From: Blastocatellia bacterium
Lineage (GTDB): Bacteria > Acidobacteriota > Blastocatellia > UBA7656 > JADIYM01
Direction of reading: 5' to 3'
Length of the DNA: 64,000 nucleotides
Assembly (NCBI GenBank): GCA_016705245.1
Contig: JADIYM010000010.1
Location: 102,001-166,000 of the forward strand
Below the pieces are notes generated by a model, which was not told the DNA's origin, did no database searches, and saw only the letters and a program-made list of their open reading frames with translations. Every line of letters begins with the position of its first letter. Position 1 is the first letter of the stretch. A program made the position numbers and the translations under genes. This document shows positions 34,064 through 42,787 of the stretch, piece by piece.

Positions 34064-36448
34064 ATGAAACGCTCGTCCATCGTTACCCTCGCGCTCTTTG
34101 CGGCCGTCTCGGCTGCGTCCTGGTATGTCCTCGCCGGATCGGCGACGCCCGTCGCCCGAGCCCACGACGGCCCCGGCGCCGGAGAGCTCCGGATTCTGGC
34201 TCCCGACGGCACTCCCGCAGGTTTCTGTCCGCTCGAGCACACGGCGGTCCGCGCCGAGATCAGCGGCTTTCTTTCGCGTGTCACGCTCACCCAGCGGTTT
34301 GGTAACACGTCGAAGGAGCCCGTCGAGGCCATCTACGTCTTCCCGCTTCCCGATCGGGCGGCTGTTGACCGGATGACGATGAAGGTCGGCGACCGCACCG
34401 TCGTCGGCAAGATCAAGCGTCGCGAGGAAGCCCGAGCCATCTACGACGCCGCACGCAACGCCGGCAAGGCCGCAAGCCTGCTCGATCAGGAACGCCCCAA
34501 CATCTTCACTCAGTCCGTGGCCAACATCATGCCCGGCGAGAACATTGAAATCACCATCAGCTACGTCGAGACGCTCGCCTACGAGGACGGAACCTACAGC
34601 TTCGTTTATCCGATGGTGGTCGGTCCGCGATACATTCCCGGCAATCCGACCGGGCAGACCGGGGGCGGATGGTCGCCCGACACCGACAAGGTGCCCGACG
34701 CGTCGAAGATCACGCCTCCCGTCGCCGTGCCAGGCACACGCGCCGGACATGACATCTCGATGGAGATCGTTCTCGATGCCGGCGTACCGATTCTCGACGT
34801 GACGTCGACGCTGCACGAGGTCGACGTGCAGCGGACCTCGAATCGCTCGGCATCAATTGCGCTCAAGACGAAGAGCGTGCTTCCGAACAAGGACTTCATC
34901 CTGAAGTACTCCGTCGCCGGCGGCAAAATCGCCGACGCGGTGATGGCGCACCGCGATGGTGACGAGGGCTACGTCACGCTCATCCTTCAGCCGCCGGACC
35001 GCATTGCCGCAGAGGACGTCGCGCCGCGCGAGCTCGTTTTCGTTGTCGACACAAGCGGCTCGATGAGCGGTTTCCCGCTCGACAAGGCGAAAGAGACGAT
35101 GGTGCTGGCGTTCGAGGCGCTGCGGCCCGACGACACCTTCAACCTCATCACGTTCGCCGGCGACACAGCGGTACTCTTCCCCGCTCCGGTGCCGGCTTCC
35201 GCCGACAATCTCGCGAAGGCGAAGGCCTTCCTCGAGGGTCGTCGCGGCGGTGGCGGAACCGAGATGATGACCGCCATCCGCACCGCGCTCGATCCGTCCG
35301 ACAGACAGAATCACGTGCGGATCGTCTGCTTCATGACCGATGGCTACGTCGGCAACGAGGGCGAGATCCTCGCCGAGATACAGCGCCATCCGAACGCGCG
35401 CATCTTCTCGTTCGGCATCGGCAATTCCGTCAATCGGTACCTGCTGGACCGCATGGCCATCGAGGGCCGAGGCGAGGTCGAATACGTCACGCTGGCCGAC
35501 GACGGTTCTGCCGCGGCCCGGAAATTCGCCGAGCGCGTGCAGAATCCCCTGCTGACCGACATCTCGATCGACTGGGGCGGACTGCAGCTCGTCGACGTGT
35601 ACCCCTCGCGGGTCATGGATCTCTTCAGCGCCAAGCCGATCGTCGTCGTCGCGAAGTACACGACTCCTGGAAAGGCCACGGTGAAGATTCGGGGGAAGCA
35701 GGCCGGTCGCGACGTCGTTCGCGAGATCGCGGTCGATTTGCCGGCCGTCGAGAAGGCGCACGACACGCTCGGTGTGCTGTGGGCCCGTCAGAAGGTCGAC
35801 GACCTGGAGCGGCAGGACTACTCGGGCGTCCAGAACGGGAACCCGAGGGCCGAGATCAAGGAAGCGATCACGGAGATCGGACTCCGGCACGGCCTTATGA
35901 CGCGGTTCACGTCGTTCGTCGCCGTCGAGGAGATGGTGATCAACCAGGGAGGTGAGTCGCGCCGCGTCGAGGTCCCCGTCGAGATGCCGGACGGCGTGAG
36001 CTATGACGGCGTCTTTGGAGAGGAGCGGCAGGACGCGAAGAGAAAGATTCATGTGGGCCGCGGGAACGCGGGCGGCGTGATGGCAGGAACAGCGACCGTT
36101 GCTCCGACGGCGAAGAACGCGCCGCGACCGGTCAGGACGGAGGAGAGTGTCGACCGCGACAAGTCTGTCGCCGACGAACCGGCGCCACCGCCCGAGCCGG
36201 CCTACCGGGCGAAGCTCGACACGGCGCTATCTGCGATGGTCGTGGCGAAGCGCACGGGAACCGTCGAGGTGCAGATCTTCCTGGCGGACACCACCGTCGA
36301 GACGAGAAAAGCCCTCGAGAAGCTCGGTGTGGAGATCCTGCTCGAGCCGAAGAGCGGAAGGATGGTCATCGCGCGGATGCCCATCGCGAAGCTCGAGGAG
36401 CTCGCGAAACTCGTTAAGGTGAACTACGTGACCGAATACAAGGGCTGA
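34064..36448 (+). CDS. Secreted VIT and von Willebrand factor A domain protein
   Basis: A 794-residue exported protein. The signal peptide is followed by a VIT domain (about residues 45-170; RVTLTQRFGNTSKEPVEAIY and REEARAIYDAARNAGK). A vWA domain (about 320-490) has an intact MIDAS motif DTSGSMSG with the Asp at residue 329. Then come a beta-rich segment, a low-complexity Pro/Ala linker, and a short C-terminal alpha/beta domain. The family includes inter-alpha-trypsin-inhibitor-like and sortase-target surface proteins; no LPxTG-type signal is present here. The ATG at 34064 is used because the one at 34058 lies inside the AGGAGG ribosome binding site. Confidence 0.9.
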   Translation: MKRSSIVTLALFAAVSAASWYVLAGSATPVARAHDGPGAGELRILAPDGTPAGFCPLEHTAVRAEISGFLSRVTLTQRFGNTSKEPVEAIYVFPLPDRAAVDRMTMKVGDRTVVGKIKRREEARAIYDAARNAGKAASLLDQERPNIFTQSVANIMPGENIEITISYVETLAYEDGTYSFVYPMVVGPRYIPGNPTGQTGGGWSPDTDKVPDASKITPPVAVPGTRAGHDISMEIVLDAGVPILDVTSTLHEVDVQRTSNRSASIALKTKSVLPNKDFILKYSVAGGKIADAVMAHRDGDEGYVTLILQPPDRIAAEDVAPRELVFVVDTSGSMSGFPLDKAKETMVLAFEALRPDDTFNLITFAGDTAVLFPAPVPASADNLAKAKAFLEGRRGGGGTEMMTAIRTALDPSDRQNHVRIVCFMTDGYVGNEGEILAEIQRHPNARIFSFGIGNSVNRYLLDRMAIEGRGEVEYVTLADDGSAAARKFAERVQNPLLTDISIDWGGLQLVDVYPSRVMDLFSAKPIVVVAKYTTPGKATVKIRGKQAGRDVVREIAVDLPAVEKAHDTLGVLWARQKVDDLERQDYSGVQNGNPRAEIKEAITEIGLRHGLMTRFTSFVAVEEMVINQGGESRRVEVPVEMPDGVSYDGVFGEERQDAKRKIHVGRGNAGGVMAGTATVAPTAKNAPRPVRTEESVDRDKSVADEPAPPPEPAYRAKLDTALSAMVVAKRTGTVEVQIFLADTTVETRKALEKLGVEILLEPKSGRMVIARMPIAKLEELAKLVKVNYVTEYKG

Positions 36449-36474
36449 GGTAGACAGGGCAACCGCCGCCTGGT

Positions 36475-36562
36475 CCAGAACCGCGAACGCAGTGAGCGGC
36501 CGGCCGTAAGATCCGAGGCATTGGATCGGACGGACGGCCGCTCACTTCGTTCGCGGTTCTGG
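36475..36562. repeat. Family-B intergenic inverted repeat, copy 1
   Basis: CCAGAACCGCGAACG (from 36475) pairs with CGTTCGCGGTTCTGG (to 36562), with inner arms GTGAGCGGCCG/CGGCCGCTCAC. It is downstream of the VIT/vWA gene. The core AGAACCGCGA recurs near 50.4 and 57.7 kb. Confidence 0.75.
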
Positions 36563-36713
36563 GTCGGCCTGCGGCCGACACTGCGGCCGACGGAGACCGC
36601 TTTCCCGACCTCACGTCCCAGACCCAGTGGTCGCACCGCACGCCCGATCCAGCTGCGTCCGCCACTTACAACACGAGCGCTCGGTCGACCTGGTCAAGCG
36701 AGACGCATCGCTG

Positions 36714-36722
36714 TGCTATAGT
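36714..36722 (+). promoter_or_regulatory. Candidate extended -10 promoter for the DUF4394 gene
   Basis: TGCTATAGT is identical to the element before the permease pair, 65 bp upstream of the start codon. No clear -35 box was found. Confidence 0.4.
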
Positions 36723-36786
36723 CGGGCCGTCCAAATGAGGGGCAATCTGGTTCAATAACTCAGGAAAGCAGAGGTTGACGACCGAC

Positions 36787-38391
36787 ATGAAGACTCTGAA
36801 TCGACTCTCGATATTTGCGGCATGCATGCTGCTTGGAATGCCCCTCGCCGGACAGGCTGCCGAGAATCCGAGGTTTGAAGTGCAAGGCACCGAGACGGTC
36901 GCGGGCACGCCGCTCCCGGATGCCGAGCTCATCTTCGGACTGACGACCACCAATCGGATCATCAGCTTCGCGCCGGGGGCGCCGAACGTGCTGCTCAGCA
37001 ATGTCCAGATCCTCGGTCTCGGCATCGGCGAGAACGTCGTCGGCATCGACTTCAGACCCGCGACCGAAGAGCTTTACGGAGTTACGGACGGCAGCCGCGT
37101 CCTTCGCATCGACGTCGGCACTGGCGCGACGACCCAGATCGGACCGGGATTTCTCCCCGTTGTCCTGGGAACGAGTTTCGGAATGGACTTCAACCCGACC
37201 GTCGACCGGATTCGTCTCGTCAGCGACCTGGACCAGAACCTCAGGCTCCACCCTGACACCGGCCTGGTCGCCGCCATGGACCTGCCGCTCAACTACGCCG
37301 CCGGGGACCCGAACTTCGGTGTGAGCCCGAACATTTCCGGCGTGGCCTACGCGAACAACTTCCCTGGCTCGACGTCGACGACGCTTTACGGGATCGATTT
37401 CAATACTGACTCGCTCGTCATTCAGAATCCGCCCAACGACGGAACGCTGACGACCCTCGGCCCGCTGCTCGGCATCGACACGTCCGACCTCGTCGGCTTC
37501 GATATCCAGTCGCGGTCGGGGACGGCCTTCGCCTCGTTGACGGCTCCGTTCAGCCCGTTCTCGCAGCTCTACACGATCGACCTGGACGACCTGGACGTTC
37601 ACCTGATCGGCACGATCGCCGGACTCTCGCCGGTACGCGACATCGCGGTTTCCATTGGCTTGAAGCGCGGACGTGACACGGTAGGTACCTACATCGCGGG
37701 CTCCGGAGCCTGGTTCCTGCGAAACTCGAACGATCCGGGACCGGCCGACATCTCGTTCGTTTTCGGACCGGGCGGAGGCGTCGTTCCCGTTGTTGGCGAT
37801 TACGATGCAGACGGCGACGACACGGCCGGTGTCTACGACCCGACGACCGGCGTCTTCTTCCTCAAGAACACGAACGCCGCCGGGGGCGCGGACCTGGCCT
37901 TTCAGTTCGGCGCCGCTGCGGCCGGCTTCCAGCCATTGATAGGCGACTGGAACGGCAACGGCGAGGACACGGTCGGTCTCTACAATCCGGCGACCGGCAC
38001 GTTTTTCCTTAAGAACACGAACCAGTCAGGAGTTGCGAACCTGATTTTCTCGTTCGGCGCGGGCGGAGGCGGTTTCGTCGCAATTGTTGGCGATTGGAAT
38101 GCGGACGGGATCGATACGGTCGGGATCTACAGTCCCTCGACGGGAACGTTCTTCCTTCGGAACACGAATACATCGGGACCCGCGGATGTCTTCTTCGGTT
38201 ACGGGTTCACGGGTGCGCTTCCGGTTGCCGGCGACTTCGACAACAACGCCGCGTCTTCCATCGGGATCTACGACGCCGTCAACGGATCGTTTTTCCTTCG
38301 CAACTCGAACTCGATCGGGACTGCGGACATCGTCTTCGGGTACGGATCGACGCCGTCTACCCCGATCATCGGCGACTGGGACGATCAGTAG
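36787..38391 (+). CDS. Secreted DUF4394 protein with C-terminal GDWDGDG/FFLRN repeats
   Basis: A 534-residue exported protein. The signal peptide precedes a DUF4394 domain (about residues 30-290), with IDFRPATEELYGVTDGSRVL and MDFNPTVDRIRLVSDLDQNL as its typical landmarks. From about residue 300 there are five repeats of about 45 residues with the pattern GDWNADGIDTVGIYxPSTGTFFLRNTN and DVxFGYG. The Asp-rich loops look calcium-binding. The same repeat array ends the metalloprotease (44319) and the subtilase (58677). The ATG at 36787 is preceded by AGGAAAGCAGAGG; a TTG at 36775 directly abuts the ribosome binding site and is less likely. Confidence 0.85.
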   Translation: MKTLNRLSIFAACMLLGMPLAGQAAENPRFEVQGTETVAGTPLPDAELIFGLTTTNRIISFAPGAPNVLLSNVQILGLGIGENVVGIDFRPATEELYGVTDGSRVLRIDVGTGATTQIGPGFLPVVLGTSFGMDFNPTVDRIRLVSDLDQNLRLHPDTGLVAAMDLPLNYAAGDPNFGVSPNISGVAYANNFPGSTSTTLYGIDFNTDSLVIQNPPNDGTLTTLGPLLGIDTSDLVGFDIQSRSGTAFASLTAPFSPFSQLYTIDLDDLDVHLIGTIAGLSPVRDIAVSIGLKRGRDTVGTYIAGSGAWFLRNSNDPGPADISFVFGPGGGVVPVVGDYDADGDDTAGVYDPTTGVFFLKNTNAAGGADLAFQFGAAAAGFQPLIGDWNGNGEDTVGLYNPATGTFFLKNTNQSGVANLIFSFGAGGGGFVAIVGDWNADGIDTVGIYSPSTGTFFLRNTNTSGPADVFFGYGFTGALPVAGDFDNNAASSIGIYDAVNGSFFLRNSNSIGTADIVFGYGSTPSTPIIGDWDDQ

Positions 38392-38401
38392 GGTAAGGCT
38401 T

Positions 38402-38475
38402 CGCTTACGGAGCACGCAGAGTGAACATAGGAGATTCGATCTCTGTTAGCTCTGTGGGCTCTGTATGCGAAGCTG
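38402..38475. repeat. Degenerate family-A repeat arm
   Basis: The segment contains CGGAGCACGCAGAG and GCTCTGTATGCGAAGCT, words found in the family-A palindromes, but the two halves pair poorly. Confidence 0.35.
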
Positions 38476-38530
38476 ATTCCTTCCCTCGCAGGGCGATCGC
38501 GGCCAGGTCAGCTGCCGCGAGAACATGTTC

Positions 38531-38558
38531 TTGACCGCCACTCGCTATCCCGTATGAT
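38531..38558 (+). promoter_or_regulatory. sigma70-type promoter of P-domain gene A
   Basis: TTGACC (38531-38536) and TATGAT (38553-38558) with a 16-bp spacer. The same -35/-10 pair and spacing are found before the paralogue at 41394. Predicted transcripts would start near 38565, leaving a leader of about 190 nt. Confidence 0.7.
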
Positions 38559-38606
38559 GGAAGGGTCTTAATAGGCTGATCCATCAGCAATCAACACTTC
38601 ACTTGC

Positions 38607-38700
38607 GTGGTCTGTCCCCAAGGCGCAGGGCCTTTAGACCACATCGCTCGCTTCGCTACCCGGAACACCGGGAGTCGGAGCAGGCCCTGACGATGCCGCG
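38607..38700 (+). promoter_or_regulatory. Conserved structured 5' leader with predicted pseudoknot (copy A)
   Basis: GTGGTCT (38607-38613) pairs with AGACCAC (38636-38642). The loop holds GGCGCAGGGCC, whose CAGGGCC (38626-38632) can pair with GGCCCTG (38683-38689), giving a pseudoknot. Between them is a hairpin CCCGG-AACA-CCGGG. The leader ends about 55 nt before the start codon. No known riboswitch consensus matched. Confidence 0.55.
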
Positions 38701-38755
38701 TCTACCGCTCCGGTCGGGGCTCAATACGATATCCAGATTTTCGAGGAGAACCCAA

Positions 38756-41170
38756 ATGGACTCACGATCCAGAAGACCCGTTAGACGGGCACTGGCGATG
38801 TGCTGCCTGTTGCTGGCCGTTGCGGCCCTGGTGCCGGTCGACGGCGCAGCGGCGGCCCGGGCCAGGCGCGCGGCGATTCAGGGCACCACGAAGGATGCCA
38901 GCTTCCAGCGCTTGAATGAACTCGCAGGCGCGATCACGCGGTTTCGCGAGCGGCTCGCTGCGGACCCCACAAACACGCAGGTGCTCAACAAGCTGAACCT
39001 GGCGCTCGCCGAGTACGATTCCATCTCCGCTGCACTTGGCGGCGATCAGTCCTCTCCGGATCAGTCCCAGCCGGCGGCTCCCGGAAGCGACCCACTCGGT
39101 GGACCGATCGTGCCTCCGAATTGCGTCGCGGGGCCGGCCGGAAGCGGTTCGAACGTCACGCCGGTGGCGATTCCGGATAGCGGCGGTCCGGTGGCGACTT
39201 CGACGATCGTAGTGGCGGGTGCCGGGCCGTACCTTTACGACGTTACGATGGTCACGAACATCACGCATACGTTTCCGGGCGACCTCGACATGACGCTCCA
39301 GTCGCCGGCCGGAACGATCGTGACGTTCTCGAGCGATAACGGGGGCACGAACGACAACTGTTTCGCCGGAACGACGTGGAACGACGACGTCAATCCGGGC
39401 GGTCAAGTGCCCTACACGTCCAATGACGGAGTGGTCGGCGACCATCTATACGGGATCGGCGTGCTTGCCACACCGCTCGCCCCGGAAGAAGCGTTCACGG
39501 CGTTCGTCGGCGAGGATCCGAACGGCACGTGGACGATCACCATCGACGACGATGCGGCCGGTGATACCGGCACGCTCAACTCGTGGTCGCTGAACATTGA
39601 AACCCTGGCGGCCGCACCGGTCAATGCCGCACCGGTTACGGTCGCGAACATGACGCCGGTGGCGATTCCGGACAGCGGCGGCCCCGTGGCGACCTCGACG
39701 ATCGTGATTGCGGGAGCGGGCACGTTCCTCTGCGACGTCGACATGTTCACCAACATCTCGCATACGTTTCCGGGCGACCTCGACATGACGCTCCAGTCGC
39801 CGGCGGGGACTATCGTCACGTTCTCGAGCGACAATGCCGGCACGAACGACAACGCGTTCGGCGGAACGACCTGGAACGATGACGCCAATCCGGGCGGCCA
39901 GGTGCCTTACGTGAACAATGACGGTCTGGTCAGTGACCACCTGTATGCGGTCGGCGTCCCGGTGGCAAACCTTGCTCCCGAGGAGCCGTTCGGTGCATTC
40001 ATCGGCGAGGATCCGAACGGTACGTGGACGATCACCATTGACGACGACGCAGCTGGCGACACTGGCACGCTCAACAGCTGGTCGCTGTCGGTTGTAACCT
40101 GCATGTGCATGGTTGCCGGACCGGGCTGCACGCTGACGTGCCCGGCCGACATCACGACGACGGCGGCGGACCTCAACGGCGCGGTCGTGACGTTCGCACC
40201 GACGGCGGCGAACTGCGTCAACGTCCAGTGCACACCGCCTTCGGGCTCGACCTTCCCGGTCGGCACGACGGTCGTCACCTGCACGGGCGAGGATGACGTG
40301 CCGAATGCTACGCGCGGTACGGTTGTGACGACCTACTCGAGCGGCAATATTGCCGTTCCGCTTCCTGATGTCGCGTCGATGACTCCGCAGGTGATCAACG
40401 TTGCCGACATGGGTACGGTCCTGGACGTGGATCTGCGCATCCGCCTGAATCACACGTTCGACAATGACCTCGACATCACGCTGACCGGCCCGAACGCCGT
40501 CACCATCGACGTGTCGAGTGACAACGGCGGTTCTGGCGACAACTACGGTTCTGGCGCCAATGACTGCTCGGGCACACCTACGGTGTTCGACGACGAGGCG
40601 GCGACTGGCATCGCGTCGGGTGTGGCGCCGTTTGCCGGTTCGTTCATTCCGGAAGTTGGCCTCTCGGCCTTCGACGGCATTCCGGCCGCCGGAAACTGGA
40701 CGCTCAACATCGCCGACGATCTCGGCGGTGACGTCGGCACGCTGTTCTGCTACGAGCTCGTCATCACGCGCGACATCGTCGTGGGCGGTGGCGGTTCCTC
40801 GTGCCAGTTCAACGTCAACGTCACGATTCCGTTTGACTCGTGCTGCATCGACGACGCGTCGGGAGACATCTTCCGTCAGGTCGTTGCCAGCGTGCCTTCG
40901 ACGAGCCCGCTCTACGGCTACTGGGAGTACGAGGTTGCGGCGACGGCCGAGATCTTCGCCGGCATCGGCAACCACGTCGCCTACAGGCCGGGCCTGAGCA
41001 TCATCATCGACGACAACGACGATCCGGCGGTGTTCTGCCACGCCGAGATCGATTTCCCACGGCGCAAGTGCCGCGTACAGGTGCGCGACATCACGACGGG
41101 ACGTAATTTCGTCCTTCGCGATCGCAACATCAACAACAACATGTGCGCTGTGACACCACCGCCTATGTAG
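38756..41170 (+). CDS. Secreted triple P-domain protein A
   Basis: An 804-residue exported protein. It has a signal peptide (LAMCCLLLAVAALVPVDGAA), a short helical segment (residues about 50-100) and two near-identical proprotein-convertase P-type domains (about 130-480). Each P domain has NITHTFPGDLDMTLQSPAG and DPNGTWTITIDDDAAGDTG. A HYR-like block (LTCPADITTTAADLNGAVVT) and a third, different P-like domain (ITLTGPNAVTIDVSSDNGGS, GNWTLNIADDLGGDVG) follow. The C-terminal domain (CCIDDASGDIFRQVV ... FVLRDRNINNNMC) is the module also ending the HYR proteins. The ATG has a strong GAGGAGA site. No protease domain is attached, unlike classical P-domain proteins. Confidence 0.88.
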   Translation: MDSRSRRPVRRALAMCCLLLAVAALVPVDGAAAARARRAAIQGTTKDASFQRLNELAGAITRFRERLAADPTNTQVLNKLNLALAEYDSISAALGGDQSSPDQSQPAAPGSDPLGGPIVPPNCVAGPAGSGSNVTPVAIPDSGGPVATSTIVVAGAGPYLYDVTMVTNITHTFPGDLDMTLQSPAGTIVTFSSDNGGTNDNCFAGTTWNDDVNPGGQVPYTSNDGVVGDHLYGIGVLATPLAPEEAFTAFVGEDPNGTWTITIDDDAAGDTGTLNSWSLNIETLAAAPVNAAPVTVANMTPVAIPDSGGPVATSTIVIAGAGTFLCDVDMFTNISHTFPGDLDMTLQSPAGTIVTFSSDNAGTNDNAFGGTTWNDDANPGGQVPYVNNDGLVSDHLYAVGVPVANLAPEEPFGAFIGEDPNGTWTITIDDDAAGDTGTLNSWSLSVVTCMCMVAGPGCTLTCPADITTTAADLNGAVVTFAPTAANCVNVQCTPPSGSTFPVGTTVVTCTGEDDVPNATRGTVVTTYSSGNIAVPLPDVASMTPQVINVADMGTVLDVDLRIRLNHTFDNDLDITLTGPNAVTIDVSSDNGGSGDNYGSGANDCSGTPTVFDDEAATGIASGVAPFAGSFIPEVGLSAFDGIPAAGNWTLNIADDLGGDVGTLFCYELVITRDIVVGGGGSSCQFNVNVTIPFDSCCIDDASGDIFRQVVASVPSTSPLYGYWEYEVAATAEIFAGIGNHVAYRPGLSIIIDDNDDPAVFCHAEIDFPRRKCRVQVRDITTGRNFVLRDRNINNNMCAVTPPPM

Positions 41171-41202
41171 AGGTAGTCACCGTCTCGGACGGTCGTTTCC
41201 GG

Positions 41203-41230
41203 AGGGCCGGGGGAGCAATCCCCCGGCCCT
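41203..41230 (+). terminator. Terminator-like hairpin after P-domain gene A
   Basis: AGGGCCGGGGG and CCCCCGGCCCT form a perfect 11-bp stem with loop AGCAAT, about 33 bp after the stop. There is no real T-run (TTCGCG follows). The same hairpin follows gene B. Confidence 0.65.
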
Positions 41231-41250
41231 TCGCGCGTCTGCGTGTGTGC

Positions 41251-41372
41251 ATTGCGCGAAGCGCTTGGAGTGCGGCGTGAATCGCCGCTTTGGATTGGCT
41301 CTCGGGAGACGGGTCCTCGAGATCAAATCCAAAGCGGCGATTCACGCCGCACTCCAAGGCGCTTCGCGCAAT
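41251..41372. repeat. Family-D long inverted repeat, copy 1
   Basis: Arms of about 46 bp: 41251-41296 (ATTGCGCGAAGCGC ... CGCTTTGGATT) and 41326-41372 are nearly perfectly complementary, with one extra base. The second copy lies after gene B. Confidence 0.85.
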
Positions 41373-41393
41373 GGCCGCAAGTGGCCTCAGTGC

Positions 41394-41421
41394 TTGACGC
41401 ATTCTCCCGAAACCGTATGAT
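41394..41421 (+). promoter_or_regulatory. sigma70-type promoter of P-domain gene B
   Basis: TTGACG (41394-41399) and TATGAT (41416-41421) with a 16-bp spacer, the same layout as before gene A, followed in both by ATGGA and GTCTTA. Confidence 0.7.
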
Positions 41422-41475
41422 GGAGGCGTCTTACTCGGCTGAACTGTCAGCAATCCAGATTTCAACTCAATCACG

Positions 41476-41566
41476 CGGTCCGTATCGTGGCGCAGGGCCA
41501 GGGACCGTGTGGCTAGCTTCGCTACCCGGAATACCGGGGGTTGGGGCAGGCCCTGACGATGCCGCG
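41476..41566 (+). promoter_or_regulatory. Conserved structured 5' leader with predicted pseudoknot (copy B)
   Basis: CGGTCC (41476-41481) pairs with GGACCG (41502-41507). Compared with copy A, two base pairs change from T-A to C-G while pairing is kept. The loop CAGGGCC (41493-41499) pairs with GGCCCTG (41549-41555), and the hairpin CCCGG-AATA-CCGGG is retained. Confidence 0.55.
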
Positions 41567-42161
41567 TTCACCGCTCGGGTCGGGGCTCGATACGAAACCC
41601 AAATTTTCGAGGAGAACCCACATGGACTCACGATCCAGAAGACCCGTACGACGGGCACTGGCGATGTGCTGCCTGCTGCTGGCCGTTGGAGCGATGCTCC
41701 CGACCGATGCGACAGCGGCGCGAGCGACACGGTTGGCGCTGCAAGGCGCTAACTCGAAGCACGCGGACACCCTGCGGCTTGTTGAGCTCGACGCTGCCAT
41801 CACCTATTTCAAGACGAGGCTTGCCGAGAATCCCACGAGTACGAGCATTCAGAGCAAGCTCGCGGCTGCCATCGCGGAATACGACGCGGTCTCGGCGAGA
41901 CTCGGAGGCGACCGTGCTCCGGTTCTGGGAACACAGCCGGCCGCAGCTGGTGGAGAGCTCGGCGGAGCGCCGCCTGCGCCGCCAAACTGCGTCGCCACGT
42001 CGTCCTCGTTTGCCAACGCGACACCTGTCGTGATCCCGACAACCGTCTCGACCACCACGACGACGATCCTGGTTGCTGGCGCCGGCACGTATCTGAACGA
42101 CGTCGACGCCGTTACAAACATCACGCATACGTTTAACGGCGACATCGACATGACCCTGACT

Positions 42162-42301
42162 TCGCCTGCGGGCACGATCGTGACGCTGACGACGGACAAC
42201 GGCAGCAGCTTCGACAACGTGTTCAACGGCACGTTGTGGAACGACGACGCCAATCCGGCGGGCGCCGTTCCGTACACCACGAACAATGGGGTGGCCACGG
42301 A
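42162..42301 (+). repeat. 140-bp perfect direct repeat within gene B, copy 1
   Basis: This stretch, inside the first P domain of gene B, is identical to 42648-42787 in the second P domain. Flanking parts of the two domains have diverged. Confidence 0.85.
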
Positions 42302-42647
42302 CCACGTGTACGCGGACCTTACGCTGGCCTCGCCTCTCGTTCCGGAAGAGGCTCTCGGCGCGTTCCTTGGTGAAGATCCCAACGGAACGTGGACGCTGAC
42401 GATCTCCGACGACGCCGCTGGCGACGGCGGCGCGGTCACCTGGTCGCTGAACCTGTCGACCCTTGCGGCGCCTCCGGTCCTCGCAAACACGATGGCCGCC
42501 AATGCGACGCCTGTCGTGATCCCGACGACTATCTCGACCACGACGACGACGATCGGGGTTGCTGGAGCCGGCACGTATCTGAGCGACGTCGACGTCCTCA
42601 CGAACATCACGCATACGTTCTGCGGCGACATCGACATGACGCTGACC

Positions 42648-42787
42648 TCGCCTGCGGGCACGATCGTGACGCTGACGACGGACAACGGCAGCAGCTTCGA
42701 CAACGTGTTCAACGGCACGTTGTGGAACGACGACGCCAATCCGGCGGGCGCCGTTCCGTACACCACGAACAATGGGGTGGCCACGGA
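42648..42787 (+). repeat. 140-bp perfect direct repeat within gene B, copy 2
   Basis: Identical to 42162-42301, 486 bp apart. Suggests recent gene conversion between adjacent P domains. Confidence 0.85.

Noticed and set aside
34064..36448. Sortase-anchored VIT/vWA protein
   Set aside because: No LPxTG-like motif, C-terminal helix or basic tail is present at the C terminus.
38607..38700. P-domain leader as a GEMM or SAM riboswitch
   Set aside because: The conserved blocks of those classes (GGCAAAC/GACGC, or the SAM-I kink-turn core) are absent; it is kept as an unclassified structured leader.
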